A stretch of DNA of 16,900 nt. It comes from Gammaproteobacteria bacterium. GTDB taxonomy: Bacteria; Pseudomonadota; Gammaproteobacteria; UBA5335; SLRW01. The notes below the pieces were generated by a model, which saw only the letters and a list, made by a program, of their open reading frames with translations, did no database searches and had not been told where the DNA came from. Shown here piece by piece: positions 1 to 7,116 of the stretch (within the stretch, counting starts at the first letter, position 1; each line of letters starts with the position of its first letter). Where the stretch lies: the NCBI GenBank assembly GCA_007134115.1, contig SLLK01000362.1:1-16900 (forward strand), in the 5' to 3' direction. Position numbers and translations under genes: made by a program.

Positions 1-543
1 ATAGATGCCACGCAGCCGGTTACCCATACCGATGGGCCAGATGACCGGGGCGCAGCGTATACCCAGTACGGATTCGACCTCATCCATCAATTCCACCGGG
101 TCACGCCCTTCACGATCCAGCTTGTTGATGAAAGTGAAAACCGGCGTATTGCGCATGCGGCATACTTCCATGAGCTTGACGGTGCGCTCCTCCACCCCCT
201 TGGCGCAGTCGATCACCATCAGCGCCGAATCCACCGCAGTCAGGGTGCGGTAGGTATCTTCCGAGAAGTCCTCGTGCCCCGGGGTATCCAGCAGGTTGAC
301 GATGCGCCCCTGATGCGGAAACTGCATCACCGAAGTGGTCACGGAAATGCCGCGCTCCTGCTCCATCTTGAGCCAGTCCGAGGTGGCGTGACGCTGTGAT
401 TTTCGCCCCTTGACGGTCCCCGCCAGCTGGATGGCGCCGCCGAACAGCAGCAGTTTTTCCGTCAGCGTGGTCTTGCCCGCATCCGGATGCGAGATGATGG
501 CGAAAGTACGTCGACGCAGATATTCGGGACGGGAATCATTCAT
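1..543 (-). CDS. prfC: Peptide chain release factor 3 (RF3), 5' part only
   Basis: This is the N-terminal 181 residues of RF3, the translational GTPase that recycles RF1 and RF2 from the ribosome after peptide release. The frame is open to base 1, so the gene continues outside the window. Visible GTPase motifs are the P-loop SHPDAGKTT (residues 18-26), the G3 motif DTPGHEDFSEDTYR (86-99) and the NKLD specificity motif (140-143). The segment GGAIQLAGTVKGRKSQRHAT (35-54) and the following SDWLKMEQERGISV are typical of RF3 and set it apart from EF-G. The start is the ATG that gives MNDSRPEYLRRRTFAIISHP; no strong Shine-Dalgarno sequence precedes it. It lies 56 bases after rimI on the same strand and may be read with it. 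The identification is secure. Confidence 0.97.
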   Translation of the reverse strand, partial: MNDSRPEYLRRRTFAIISHPDAGKTTLTEKLLLFGGAIQLAGTVKGRKSQRHATSDWLKMEQERGISVTTSVMQFPHQGRIVNLLDTPGHEDFSEDTYRTLTAVDSALMVIDCAKGVEERTVKLMEVCRMRNTPVFTFINKLDREGRDPVELMDEVESVLGIRCAPVIWPIGMGNRLRGIY

Positions 544-599
544 GCCTTACCCCGGGCCTGACTGAGAAAAAATCACAATGGGTGGAGGAACTTCACCTG

Positions 600-1067
600 C
601 TACTGCAACGGCCGCTCCAGGATCCAGGCATCCTCACGCCCCTCCTGGTCCGGGTAATAGCCGGTGCGTGTGCCCACGTGACGGAAATCCATGGCGCGAT
701 ACAGCGCCCGTGCGGCACGATTGGAAGGCCGCACTTCCAGCAGCACACTGTGTGCGCCCAGTCGTGTTGCCAGCACCAGCATGTGCTCAAGCAACTGCTG
801 CGCCAGACCGCAGCGACGATACCCGGGGTCTACGCACAGGTTCAGTATGTGTGCCTCTCCGGCACCCACCGACATCACGCAGTAGCCGGCCAGTCGCTGC
901 CCGCACCACACGCCGCGCAGGCAATAGCCTACTCTCAGGCACTCAGCGAACACGCCCGGCGTCCACGGGAAACGGTAGCTGAGACGCTCGATCTCCAGTA
1001 TTTCGTCGAGATGATCCTGGGTCAGCGACTCGATGGTCACCTCGCCACGCTCGGGCACCGCACTCAC
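600..1067 (-). CDS. rimI: Ribosomal protein S18-alanine N-acetyltransferase (GNAT family)
   Basis: This 155-residue protein has the single GNAT fold expected for RimI, which transfers acetyl from acetyl-CoA to the N-terminal alanine of ribosomal protein S18. Visible family features are the N-terminal EIERLSYRFPWTPGVF, the strand ILNLCVDPGYRRCGLAQQLL with the acetyl-CoA loop RRCGLA, and the C-terminal RPSNRAARALYRAMDFRHVGTR followed by YYPDQEGREDAWILER. The start is a GTG that overlaps the TGA of the upstream uracil-DNA glycosylase gene (GTGA). A GGGAG lies seven bases before it, which supports this start and translational coupling. In many bacteria rimI sits by tsaB; here the partner is a DNA repair gene. 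Other GNAT acetyltransferases are possible, but the length and motifs fit RimI well. Confidence 0.92.
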   Translation of the reverse strand: MSAVPERGEVTIESLTQDHLDEILEIERLSYRFPWTPGVFAECLRVGYCLRGVWCGQRLAGYCVMSVGAGEAHILNLCVDPGYRRCGLAQQLLEHMLVLATRLGAHSVLLEVRPSNRAARALYRAMDFRHVGTRTGYYPDQEGREDAWILERPLQ

Positions 1068-1798
1068 CGGCCATCTCCCAGGCTGCGCATGGCCAGCTTG
1101 AGATCTTCCCAGGCCTTGCGCTTGTCTCCGGGCGAACGCAACAGGTACGCCGGATGGTAGGTCACCAGCACCGGCACCGGCTGCGCCAGACCGGGCGCAG
1201 TGTACTCACTGAACTGCCCGCGCAACGCCTTCAGCGGTCGATCGGTGCCCAGCAATCGCTGCGCCGCCACGCGCCCCACCGCAATAATCAGCTCCGGCGC
1301 CACCATCGCAATCTGGCGATCCAGATAGGGTCTGCAGGCCGCAACCTCCTCCGGCGCGGGATCGCGGTTGCCGGGCGGGCGGCACTTGACCACGTTGGCA
1401 ATAAACACCTCGACCCGTGGATAGCCCATAGCGAACAACATACTGTCCAGAAGACGACCGGCACGACCGACAAAAGGCTCGCCCCGGCGGTCTTCCTCGG
1501 CGCCGGGTGCTTCGCCCACCACCATCAGCCGCGCATCATGCCGGCCCACGCCAAACACCGTTTGCGTACGCCCTTCACACAAGGGGCAGGCTTGACAGCC
1601 TGCGACTTCGACGTCGAGTTGCTGCCAGTCCATGCCGGCCACATCCGCCCCGGCCGATACCGGGGCTTCGACTGCCGGAGCGGGCACATCGGGCGCGCGC
1701 GCAGCCGTCGATTCCTTCACAGGGGCGGTCGCCCTCCGGGGCAGCCACGGAGCGATACCCATGGCGCGCAACCAGGCATGCTGTCCAGCCCTGTCCAC
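1064..1798 (-). CDS. Family-4 uracil-DNA glycosylase (4Fe-4S type)
   Basis: This enzyme excises uracil from DNA to start base excision repair. The protein is about 244 residues from the GTG start. It has an N-terminal helix (QHAWLRAMGIAPWLPR), an Ala/Pro-rich linker of about 35 residues, then the glycosylase domain. Visible motifs are the active-site GEAPGAEEDRRGEPFVGRAG, the metal ligands in CQACPLC, VVKCRPPGNRDP and AACRPYL, and the HPAYLLR motif near the C-terminus. With the GTG start the likely 4Fe-4S cysteines are 68, 71, 139 and 155, the spacing of family-4 enzymes. The GTG is preferred over the ATG at 1831 because GGGAGG lies ten bases upstream of it; the longer reading would give 255 residues. 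The gene follows pssA by 63 bases and overlaps rimI. Confidence 0.93.
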   Translation of the reverse strand: MDRAGQHAWLRAMGIAPWLPRRATAPVKESTAARAPDVPAPAVEAPVSAGADVAGMDWQQLDVEVAGCQACPLCEGRTQTVFGVGRHDARLMVVGEAPGAEEDRRGEPFVGRAGRLLDSMLFAMGYPRVEVFIANVVKCRPPGNRDPAPEEVAACRPYLDRQIAMVAPELIIAVGRVAAQRLLGTDRPLKALRGQFSEYTAPGLAQPVPVLVTYHPAYLLRSPGDKRKAWEDLKLAMRSLGDGR

Positions 1799-1861
1799 CT
1801 TGCTACGGCCTCCCAAAACGATCCGGCCCACGGCCTGCGACGGCAGCCGTCAAGCGCGACG

Positions 1862-2683
1862 CTATTCCTCGTCGGTCCCGGCCCGCCGGCGCGCACGCTG
1901 CCGGTAGCGGCGATACAGCGCCAGCAGCGGACCCGACGACACATAGGCCAGAAAGAGAATGTACAACATGCGCGGCGGGTCCACTGCGATCAGGGCAAAC
2001 ACCAGCACCAGTCCCAGAATATACGCAAACGGCACCCGCTCGGTCAGCTTGAGATCCTTGAAACTGTAGTAGCTGATATTGCTGACCATCAGTGCGCCAC
2101 AGATCAAGGTAATCAGCAGCACCGGCACCGCTACCGAAGCCCCCTCTATACCCATATCGGCGCACACCCAGACCGTGCCTGCTACCAGCGCAGCGGCTGA
2201 CGGACTGGGCAGACCGCGGAAAAACCGCTTGTCCTCCGGGCTACCGGCCTGGGTGTTGAAACGCGCCAGACGCAGCGCGGCGCCGGCAGCATAGACAAAG
2301 GCCACCAGCCAGCCGAGCTCGAACCAGTACCAGCCGAAGGCGCCCAGATCGGCGAACGCCCAGACGTAGACCAGCAACGCCGGCGCCAGGCCGAAGCTGA
2401 CCATGTCGGCGAGGCTGTCGTACTCCTTGCCAAAGTCAGTCTGGGTATGGGTCAGCCGTGCCACACGGCCGTCCAGCGTATCCATCACCATCGCGACATA
2501 AATGGCGATGGCTGCCGACTGAAACTGTCCGTCGATACCGGACACAATGGCAAAGAAACCGGCAAAAAGTGTCGCCGTGGTGAACAGATTGGGCAGCAGG
2601 AAAATCCCCCGGCGTCGGCGGCCGTTGGGTTCGGGCTGTGCGCCGTCGGGCGTTTCGGAGGTTGTTTTGCGATGCGTGCTCAT
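1862..2683 (-). CDS. pssA: CDP-diacylglycerol-serine O-phosphatidyltransferase, membrane type
   Basis: This integral membrane enzyme of 273 residues makes phosphatidylserine from CDP-diacylglycerol and serine, the first step toward phosphatidylethanolamine. The complete CDP-alcohol phosphatidyltransferase signature is visible: D68, D71-G72, A75-R76, G85, D89 and D93. A basic stretch (GRRRR, 21-25) precedes the first membrane segment (GIFLLPNLFTTATLFAGFF), and several more hydrophobic segments follow. The C-terminus is short and Arg-rich. This is the Bacillus/Sinorhizobium-type enzyme, unlike the phospholipase-D-like PssA of E. coli. The start codon overlaps the stop of the upstream Psd-like gene by four bases (ATGA), so the two are almost certainly co-translated. 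Confidence 0.95.
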   Translation of the reverse strand: MSTHRKTTSETPDGAQPEPNGRRRRGIFLLPNLFTTATLFAGFFAIVSGIDGQFQSAAIAIYVAMVMDTLDGRVARLTHTQTDFGKEYDSLADMVSFGLAPALLVYVWAFADLGAFGWYWFELGWLVAFVYAAGAALRLARFNTQAGSPEDKRFFRGLPSPSAAALVAGTVWVCADMGIEGASVAVPVLLITLICGALMVSNISYYSFKDLKLTERVPFAYILGLVLVFALIAVDPPRMLYILFLAYVSSGPLLALYRRYRQRARRRAGTDEE

Positions 2684-3297
2684 TCGTGCGTCAACAGGGC
2701 CAGTATGTCACTGCCCGCCTGTACGTGTGTATCGGCCTCAACCTTGAGCCGGGCGCTGGCATGCAAGTGGACGCGTACTTCATCCACGCCACGCACACTG
2801 CCCAGTCGCTGCCCCTGGCCCACGCGCTCCCCGACCGGCACGCGCACGACGCCACGACGACCCCAACGTCCGCCCTTGAGTACCACGATCACTTCATCAC
2901 CTTCATCGGTCTCTACCCGCATGCGTCCGCAACAACTTTCTTCGGTCGGCGCGCCACCGAGATCCAGTACCTTGCCCTCCACCGGGCTGCGCAGGGAATA
3001 GGCGCCATACCGGTCAACGCCGAGGCGCAGACAAAGGCCCTCGCGATCCAGGTACGGACAACGCCCCCGCTCCGTGGCCAGTACAGTAGCATCCACCGGA
3101 CTCACCACTGCCAGCGGCGTGGAGGGAATTTCACGATAAGGGTCACGGTAGCGCACCACCAGGTACAGCGCCAGCAGCACCAGCGGCAACGACCACCACC
3201 AGCCCAGCCAGCCACCCAGTGCCACGGCCAGGATCAGACACGGCAACAGGCGCGGCCATGCGCGCGGGGAGATACGCGAATAAGCATACTTGCTCAT
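2680..3297 (-). CDS. Phosphatidylserine decarboxylase-like protein, probably not catalytic
   Basis: This 205-residue protein resembles the short (type II) phosphatidylserine decarboxylases often encoded beside membrane-type pssA. It has two hydrophobic segments (about 17-32 and 35-49), then RYRDPYREIPSTPLAVVSPVD, matching the family's RDP-x-R-x-IP...SP-x-D block and keeping the Asp. LRSPVEGKV matches the RAPVxGxV block. The residues expected to be catalytic are absent when aligned by eye. The His of the D-x-H motif before RAPV reads Tyr (YGAYSLRSP). The Gly-Ser autocleavage site that forms the pyruvoyl group (normally after a GxRFG-like strand) reads RLGSVRGVDEV, with no GSS or GST. It may be a pseudoenzyme or a diverged membrane protein acting with PssA. 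The ATG start has no clear ribosome binding site. The call is secure at family level; loss of activity is inferred. Confidence 0.75.
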   Translation of the reverse strand: MSKYAYSRISPRAWPRLLPCLILAVALGGWLGWWWSLPLVLLALYLVVRYRDPYREIPSTPLAVVSPVDATVLATERGRCPYLDREGLCLRLGVDRYGAYSLRSPVEGKVLDLGGAPTEESCCGRMRVETDEGDEVIVVLKGGRWGRRGVVRVPVGERVGQGQRLGSVRGVDEVRVHLHASARLKVEADTHVQAGSDILALLTHE

Positions 3298-3334
3298 GAT
3301 ATTACCGGCTCATCGCGACGGGGAATCGCGCCCT

Positions 3335-3370
3335 GAAAACAAGTGACGCAGGCCCGAAGGCCTGCGTCAC
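3335..3370 (-). terminator. Rho-independent terminator after ilvC
   Basis: A perfect 12-base-pair inverted repeat (3343-3370) forms a hairpin with a UUCG loop when read on the minus strand: GTGACGCAGGCC, TTCG, then the complement. The T-rich tail TTGTTTTC follows at once. It begins 21 bases after the ilvC stop codon. It should end the ilv transcript, so the Psd-like/pssA genes would need their own promoter in the roughly 40 bases before 3297 or rely on read-through. Confidence 0.93.
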
Positions 3371-3391
3371 AGGCATCACGCGGGCGCAGCT

Positions 3392-4408
3392 TCAGTTACG
3401 GCTTTTGTCGACCAGCGGCTTCTTGCTGATCCAGGGCATCATCTCGCGCAGGCGGCTGCCGACCTGCTCGATCTGGTGCTCCTCGCTCAAACGGCGGTGC
3501 GCCTTGAGGGTCGGATTACCAGCCACATTCTCCAGAATAAACTCCCGCGCAAAACGGCCGGTCTGTATTTCATTGAGGATTTCCTTCATTGCCTCACGCG
3601 ACTGCTCATTGATAATTCGCCGGCCACGCGTCACATCACCGTATTCGGCAGTGTTGGAGATGGAATAACGCATGTTGGCGATACCGCCCTCGTAAAGCAG
3701 ATCGACGATCAGCTTGAGTTCGTGCAGACACTCAAAGTACGCCATCTCCGGGGCATAGCCACCTTCCACCAGCGTTTCAAAACCGGCTTCCACCAGCGCC
3801 GAGACGCCACCACAAAGCACTGTCTGCTCGCCGAACAGGTCGGTTTCGGTTTCTTCGCGGAAGGAGGTTTCGATCACCCCGGCCCGGCCGCCGCCGTTGG
3901 CCGATGCATAGGACAGCGCGATATCACGCGCCTGGCCGGAGCAGTCCTGGTTCACCGCGATCAGGCTGGGTACACCGCCGCCTTCAACATAGGTGGAGCG
4001 CACCAGATGCCCCGGACCCTTGGGGGCGATCATGATGACATCCATGTCCTCGCGCGGCTCGATCTGGCGGAAGTGAATATTGAAGCCGTGGGCAAACGCC
4101 ATCGCGGCGCCCTTGCGGGCATGGGGCGCGATCACGTCGCGATACAGCGAGGCCTGGTGTTCGTCAGGCGCCAGCACCATGATGACATCGGCAGCTTTTA
4201 CCGCGTCTTCCAGCGAGGCCACTTCAAGGCCCGCGTCACGCGCCTTGGCCGCCGAGGAAGAACCTTCGCGCAGCCCCACCACCACGGAAACACCCGAATC
4301 CTTGAGATTGTTGGAGTGCGCGTGCCCCTGGGAGCCATAGCCCAGGACAGCCACTTTCTTGCCCTTGATAATAGAGAGATCTGCGTCTTTGTCGTAAAAG
4401 ATATTCAT
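3392..4408 (-). CDS. ilvC: Ketol-acid reductoisomerase, class I (NADP+)
   Basis: This 338-residue enzyme carries out the Mg2+-dependent alkyl migration and NADPH reduction of acetolactate (or acetohydroxybutyrate), the second common step of valine, leucine and isoleucine synthesis. The Rossmann motif VAVLGYGSQGHAHSNNL and the cofactor loop VGLREGSSSAAKA are at the N-terminus. The knotted C-terminal domain follows, with the metal-binding ETDLFGEQTVLCGG and the ECLHELKLIVDLLYEGG block. Length matches the short bacterial class. The start is the ATG giving MNIFYDKDADLS, the family's usual N-terminus; an in-frame ATG at 4483 would run through the upstream hairpin. AAGGA lies ten bases before the chosen ATG. 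The gene is third in ilvI-ilvN-ilvC, 108 bases after ilvN. Confidence 0.98.
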   Translation of the reverse strand: MNIFYDKDADLSIIKGKKVAVLGYGSQGHAHSNNLKDSGVSVVVGLREGSSSAAKARDAGLEVASLEDAVKAADVIMVLAPDEHQASLYRDVIAPHARKGAAMAFAHGFNIHFRQIEPREDMDVIMIAPKGPGHLVRSTYVEGGGVPSLIAVNQDCSGQARDIALSYASANGGGRAGVIETSFREETETDLFGEQTVLCGGVSALVEAGFETLVEGGYAPEMAYFECLHELKLIVDLLYEGGIANMRYSISNTAEYGDVTRGRRIINEQSREAMKEILNEIQTGRFAREFILENVAGNPTLKAHRRLSEEHQIEQVGSRLREMMPWISKKPLVDKSRN

Positions 4409-4454
4409 GGCCGAATAATCCTTGCACTGATGCCACTGGGACACTGGGTTGATT

Positions 4455-4481
4455 GAATAAAAACAGGACCCCGGAGGGTCC
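4455..4481 (-). terminator. Terminator- or attenuator-like hairpin between ilvN and ilvC
   Basis: On the minus strand GGACCC, a four-base TCCG loop and GGGTCC form a six-base-pair GC-rich stem, followed directly by TGTTTTTATTC. It lies in the 108-base gap between ilvN and ilvC. The shape is that of an intrinsic terminator, though the stem is short and the T tract is interrupted by one G. It would give partial termination or mark a processed 3' end, lowering or uncoupling ilvC expression relative to ilvIN. Confidence 0.65.
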
Positions 4482-4516
4482 ACGTACCGCCCGCCGGTGG
4501 CGTTGTCCAGGCCGGT

Positions 4517-5008
4517 TCAGGCGCGCAGCGCGTTGTCGCCGCGCCCGATACCCGACACCCCGGTACGCACTACTTCGAGAATATTGACACCGCCCACCGC
4601 ACGCAGGAACGCATCCAGTTTGGCGCCGGTGCCGGTCACTTCCACCGTATAGGACGCATCCGTGACGTCGATAATACGACCACGGAAGATATCCGTGAGA
4701 CGCTTGAGTTCCTCACGCGTATCGCCGCGCGCCTGGGTCTTGACCAGCATCAGCTCGCGCTCGATGTGGTCACCCTCGGTCAACAACACCAGCTTGACCA
4801 CATCCACCAGCTTGTTGACCTGTTTCATGATCTGCTCGATCACCTCGTCACTACCCGAGGTGACCAGCGTCATGCGCGACAGCGACGGGTCTTCCGTCGG
4901 CGCCACGGTCAGCGATTCGATATTGTAGCCGCGCGCCGAGAAAAGCCCGGACACACGGGAAAGAGCGCCGGATTCATTTTCCAGCAGAATAGAGAGGATA
5001 TGCCGCAT
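4517..5008 (-). CDS. ilvN: Acetolactate synthase small (regulatory) subunit
   Basis: This 163-residue subunit activates the acetolactate synthase catalytic subunit and binds valine for feedback inhibition. The N-terminal ACT domain (about 1-75) begins MRHILSILLENESGALSRVS and has GLFSARGYNIESLTVAPTED, the region that carries the valine-binding site. A typical C-terminal domain follows, with ELMLVKTQARGDTREELKRL and VEVTGTGAKLDAFL. The length equals that of IlvH/IlvN of the AHAS III type, so ilvH is an equally good name. AGGA lies six bases before the ATG. The gap to ilvI is 51 bases. Confidence 0.97.
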   Translation of the reverse strand: MRHILSILLENESGALSRVSGLFSARGYNIESLTVAPTEDPSLSRMTLVTSGSDEVIEQIMKQVNKLVDVVKLVLLTEGDHIERELMLVKTQARGDTREELKRLTDIFRGRIIDVTDASYTVEVTGTGAKLDAFLRAVGGVNILEVVRTGVSGIGRGDNALRA

Positions 5009-5059
5009 TTCAGGTCCTGTTGAGCCTTCCCGGGATCCGCTGTGCTGTCCTGCCAGGCA

Positions 5060-6754
5060 TTAGACGAGGATCATTTCATTCTGGCCGGCGCCGGCCGGAA
5101 TCATCGGATAGACGTTCTCTTCCGGATCGGTAATGAAGTCCATGAACACCAGCCGGTCTTTCATGGCCATGGCCTCTTCCAGCGCGCCGCCCACATCGCC
5201 GGGCTTTTCGATCTTCATGCCCACGTGGCCGAAACTTTCGGCCAGCTTGACGAAGTCCGGCAACGCCTCCATGTAGGACATGGAATAACGCTTCTGGAAG
5301 AAAAACTCCTGCCACTGGCGCACCATGCCCATATAGCCGTTATTCAGGTTGATGACCTTCACCGGCAAACCGTACTGCAGGGCGGTAGACAGCTCCTGTA
5401 TACACATGATGATGCTGGCCTCCCCGGTGACACACACCACCTCTTCATCCGGGTAGGCCATCTTCACACCCAGGGCGGCGGGCAAACCAAAGCCCATGGT
5501 GCCCAGCCCGCCCGAGTTGATCCAGCGGTTGGGCTTGTCAAACTTGTAGAACTGCGCCGCCCACATCTGGTGCTGGCCCACATCGGAGGTCACATAGGCG
5601 TCACCCCGCGTCACGCGATAGAGTTCTTCAACCACGTTCTGCGGCTTGATGCGCTTGCTGGTACGGTCGTAACGCAGGCAATCGGTACTGCGCCATTCCT
5701 CAATCTGTTTCCACCAGGCCTTGATCGCCTTGACGTCGGGTTTCTCGGCGGAATCACGCAGCATGCGGTTCATCTGATTGAGCACCAGCCCCACCGAACC
5801 CACGATCGGCACATCCACCTTCACCGTCTTGGAAATGGAGGACGGATCAATGTCCACATGGACGATGCGCGCATGCGGGCAGAACTTCTCGATGTTGCCC
5901 GTCACGCGATCATCAAAACGTGCACCGATGGCGATCAGCACATCGCAATGGTGCATGCCCATGTTCGCTTCGTAGGTTCCGTGCATGCCGAGCATGCCGA
6001 CGAACTGCGGATCACTGCCCGGAAAGGCGCCCAGCCCCATCAGGGTATTGGTCACCGGATAGTTGAGCAGCCGGCAGAACTCGGTGAACACCTCGTGCGA
6101 CTTGTCCAGAATCACCCCGCCGCCGCTGTAGATCATCGGCTTTTTGGCCGACAGGATCATATCCACAGCCTTGCGGATCTGGCCCGTATGCCCTTTGCTG
6201 GCCGGCTTGTACGAGCGCATCTCGACCTTGCGCGGGTACTCGAAGGGATAGCGCTGCACGGTAATATCCTTGGGCACGTCAACCACCACCGGCCCGGGAC
6301 GGCCGGTGGTGGCCACATGGAAAGCCTTCTTCATGGTCACCGCGAGTTCGCGGATATCCTTGACCAGGAAATTGTGCTTGACGCAGGGGCGCGTAATACC
6401 GATCGCGTCGACTTCCTGAAAGGCGTCGCTGCCAATAGCGTGCGTCGGCACCTGCCCGGTGATGACCACCATCGGAATCGAATCCATAAACGCGGTGGCG
6501 ATACCGGTCACCGCGTTGGTTGCGCCGGGCCCGGACGTCACCAGCACCACCCCGGGCTGACCGGTGGCCCGCGCATAACCATCGGCGGCATGCGTCGCAC
6601 CCTGCTCATGACGCACCAGGATGTGCTCTACGTCGTCCTGGGCATTGAGGGTGTCATAAATGTTCAGCACCGCGCCGCCGGGATAGCCAAAAACGTGTTT
6701 GACCCCCTCCTGCTTGAGGCACTGGACGAGTATTTCGGCACCGGTGAGTTCCAC
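5060..6754 (-). CDS. ilvI: Acetolactate synthase large (catalytic) subunit
   Basis: This thiamine-diphosphate (ThDP) enzyme condenses pyruvate with pyruvate or 2-oxobutyrate, the first common step of branched-chain amino acid synthesis. The 564-residue frame shows the N-terminal GYPGGAVLNIYD, the catalytic Glu in HEQGATHAADGYARA (Glu50), the central domain with GARFDDRVTG, and the C-terminal cofactor domain with GGLGTMGFGLPAALG and INLNNGYMGMVRQWQ. The ThDP/Mg motif that usually reads GDG is GEA (444-446). I chose the GTG start: AGGAG lies six bases before it and it gives the usual MELTGAEILVQ. The ATG two codons earlier (6760) touches the AGGAG with no spacing. The gene opens the ilvI-ilvN-ilvC run; ilvB is an alternative symbol. 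Confidence 0.97.
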   Translation of the reverse strand: MELTGAEILVQCLKQEGVKHVFGYPGGAVLNIYDTLNAQDDVEHILVRHEQGATHAADGYARATGQPGVVLVTSGPGATNAVTGIATAFMDSIPMVVITGQVPTHAIGSDAFQEVDAIGITRPCVKHNFLVKDIRELAVTMKKAFHVATTGRPGPVVVDVPKDITVQRYPFEYPRKVEMRSYKPASKGHTGQIRKAVDMILSAKKPMIYSGGGVILDKSHEVFTEFCRLLNYPVTNTLMGLGAFPGSDPQFVGMLGMHGTYEANMGMHHCDVLIAIGARFDDRVTGNIEKFCPHARIVHVDIDPSSISKTVKVDVPIVGSVGLVLNQMNRMLRDSAEKPDVKAIKAWWKQIEEWRSTDCLRYDRTSKRIKPQNVVEELYRVTRGDAYVTSDVGQHQMWAAQFYKFDKPNRWINSGGLGTMGFGLPAALGVKMAYPDEEVVCVTGEASIIMCIQELSTALQYGLPVKVINLNNGYMGMVRQWQEFFFQKRYSMSYMEALPDFVKLAESFGHVGMKIEKPGDVGGALEEAMAMKDRLVFMDFITDPEENVYPMIPAGAGQNEMILV

Positions 6755-6760
6755 AACCAT

Positions 6761-7116
6761 CTCCTGGTGTTGCCGTCGCGGCGGCAGGAAACACCCGCGT
6801 CATTACGGGCGCTTTGCTGAAAGTAGGTCAGTATACTAATGCAGACCTCGTTATTACCAGCCTTGGCCGGTCACCGCATGCCGTCACTGCGCCTGCACAA
6901 TAACCGCTGCCGTCACACCCTGCGTGCGGCGCACCGCAAAGGCCCGGGACAGCGTCATCATGTCTGTCCACTTCGGCAACTTGTGCTGCCCGGCCGAATC
7001 AAGTGAAAATGCGGGCTCAATGCAGTCCGCCCGGCGACCATGAAGCCCGTTGCCGGCATGCGCGAAGCACCGCTAATAACGCATCACCCACCACCCGAGC
7101 AGGACACCAGTAACCC
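6761..7116. other. Divergent intergenic region between ilvI and proS
   Basis: These 356 bases separate ilvI (minus) from proS (plus) and should hold both promoters. The palindromic AGTATACT at 6829-6836 contains the -10-like TATACT on either strand, about 75 bases before the ilvI start on the minus side; no good -35 lies at the right distance. An inverted repeat AGGTC (6825-6829) and GACCT (6844-6848) brackets it and could be an operator. A 25-codon minus-strand ORF lies at 6884-6961. I see no strong proS promoter, no tRNA and no clear terminator here. Confidence 0.5.
6825..6848 (-). promoter_or_regulatory. Possible ilvI promoter -10 with flanking inverted repeat
   Basis: TATACT matches the sigma-70 -10 consensus at five of six bases and is placed suitably upstream of ilvI. 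It is flanked by the five-base arms AGGTC and GACCT. The -35 position on the minus strand reads GGTAAT, a poor match, so an activator would be needed if this is the promoter. Because AGTATACT is palindromic, the same bases could act toward proS. Confidence 0.3.

Noticed and set aside
1154..2200. A 348-codon plus-strand frame across the UDG and pssA genes
   Set aside because: It covers two well-supported genes on the opposite strand and its protein is low-complexity, His/Arg/Gln-rich.
3476..4456. A 326-codon open frame on the plus strand, antisense to ilvC
   Set aside because: It is a shadow of ilvC, which is unambiguous on the other strand; no ribosome binding site and no family resemblance.
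5042..6820. A 592-codon open frame on the plus strand, antisense to ilvI
   Set aside because: It mirrors the codon bias of ilvI in a GC-rich genome. Its translation is His- and Arg-rich with no recognisable domain, while the minus-strand frame is a complete acetolactate synthase.
6960..7043. A 27-codon plus-strand ORF (MSVHFGNLCC...) before proS
   Set aside because: It has no ribosome binding site, no run of regulatory codons and no similarity to a known leader.
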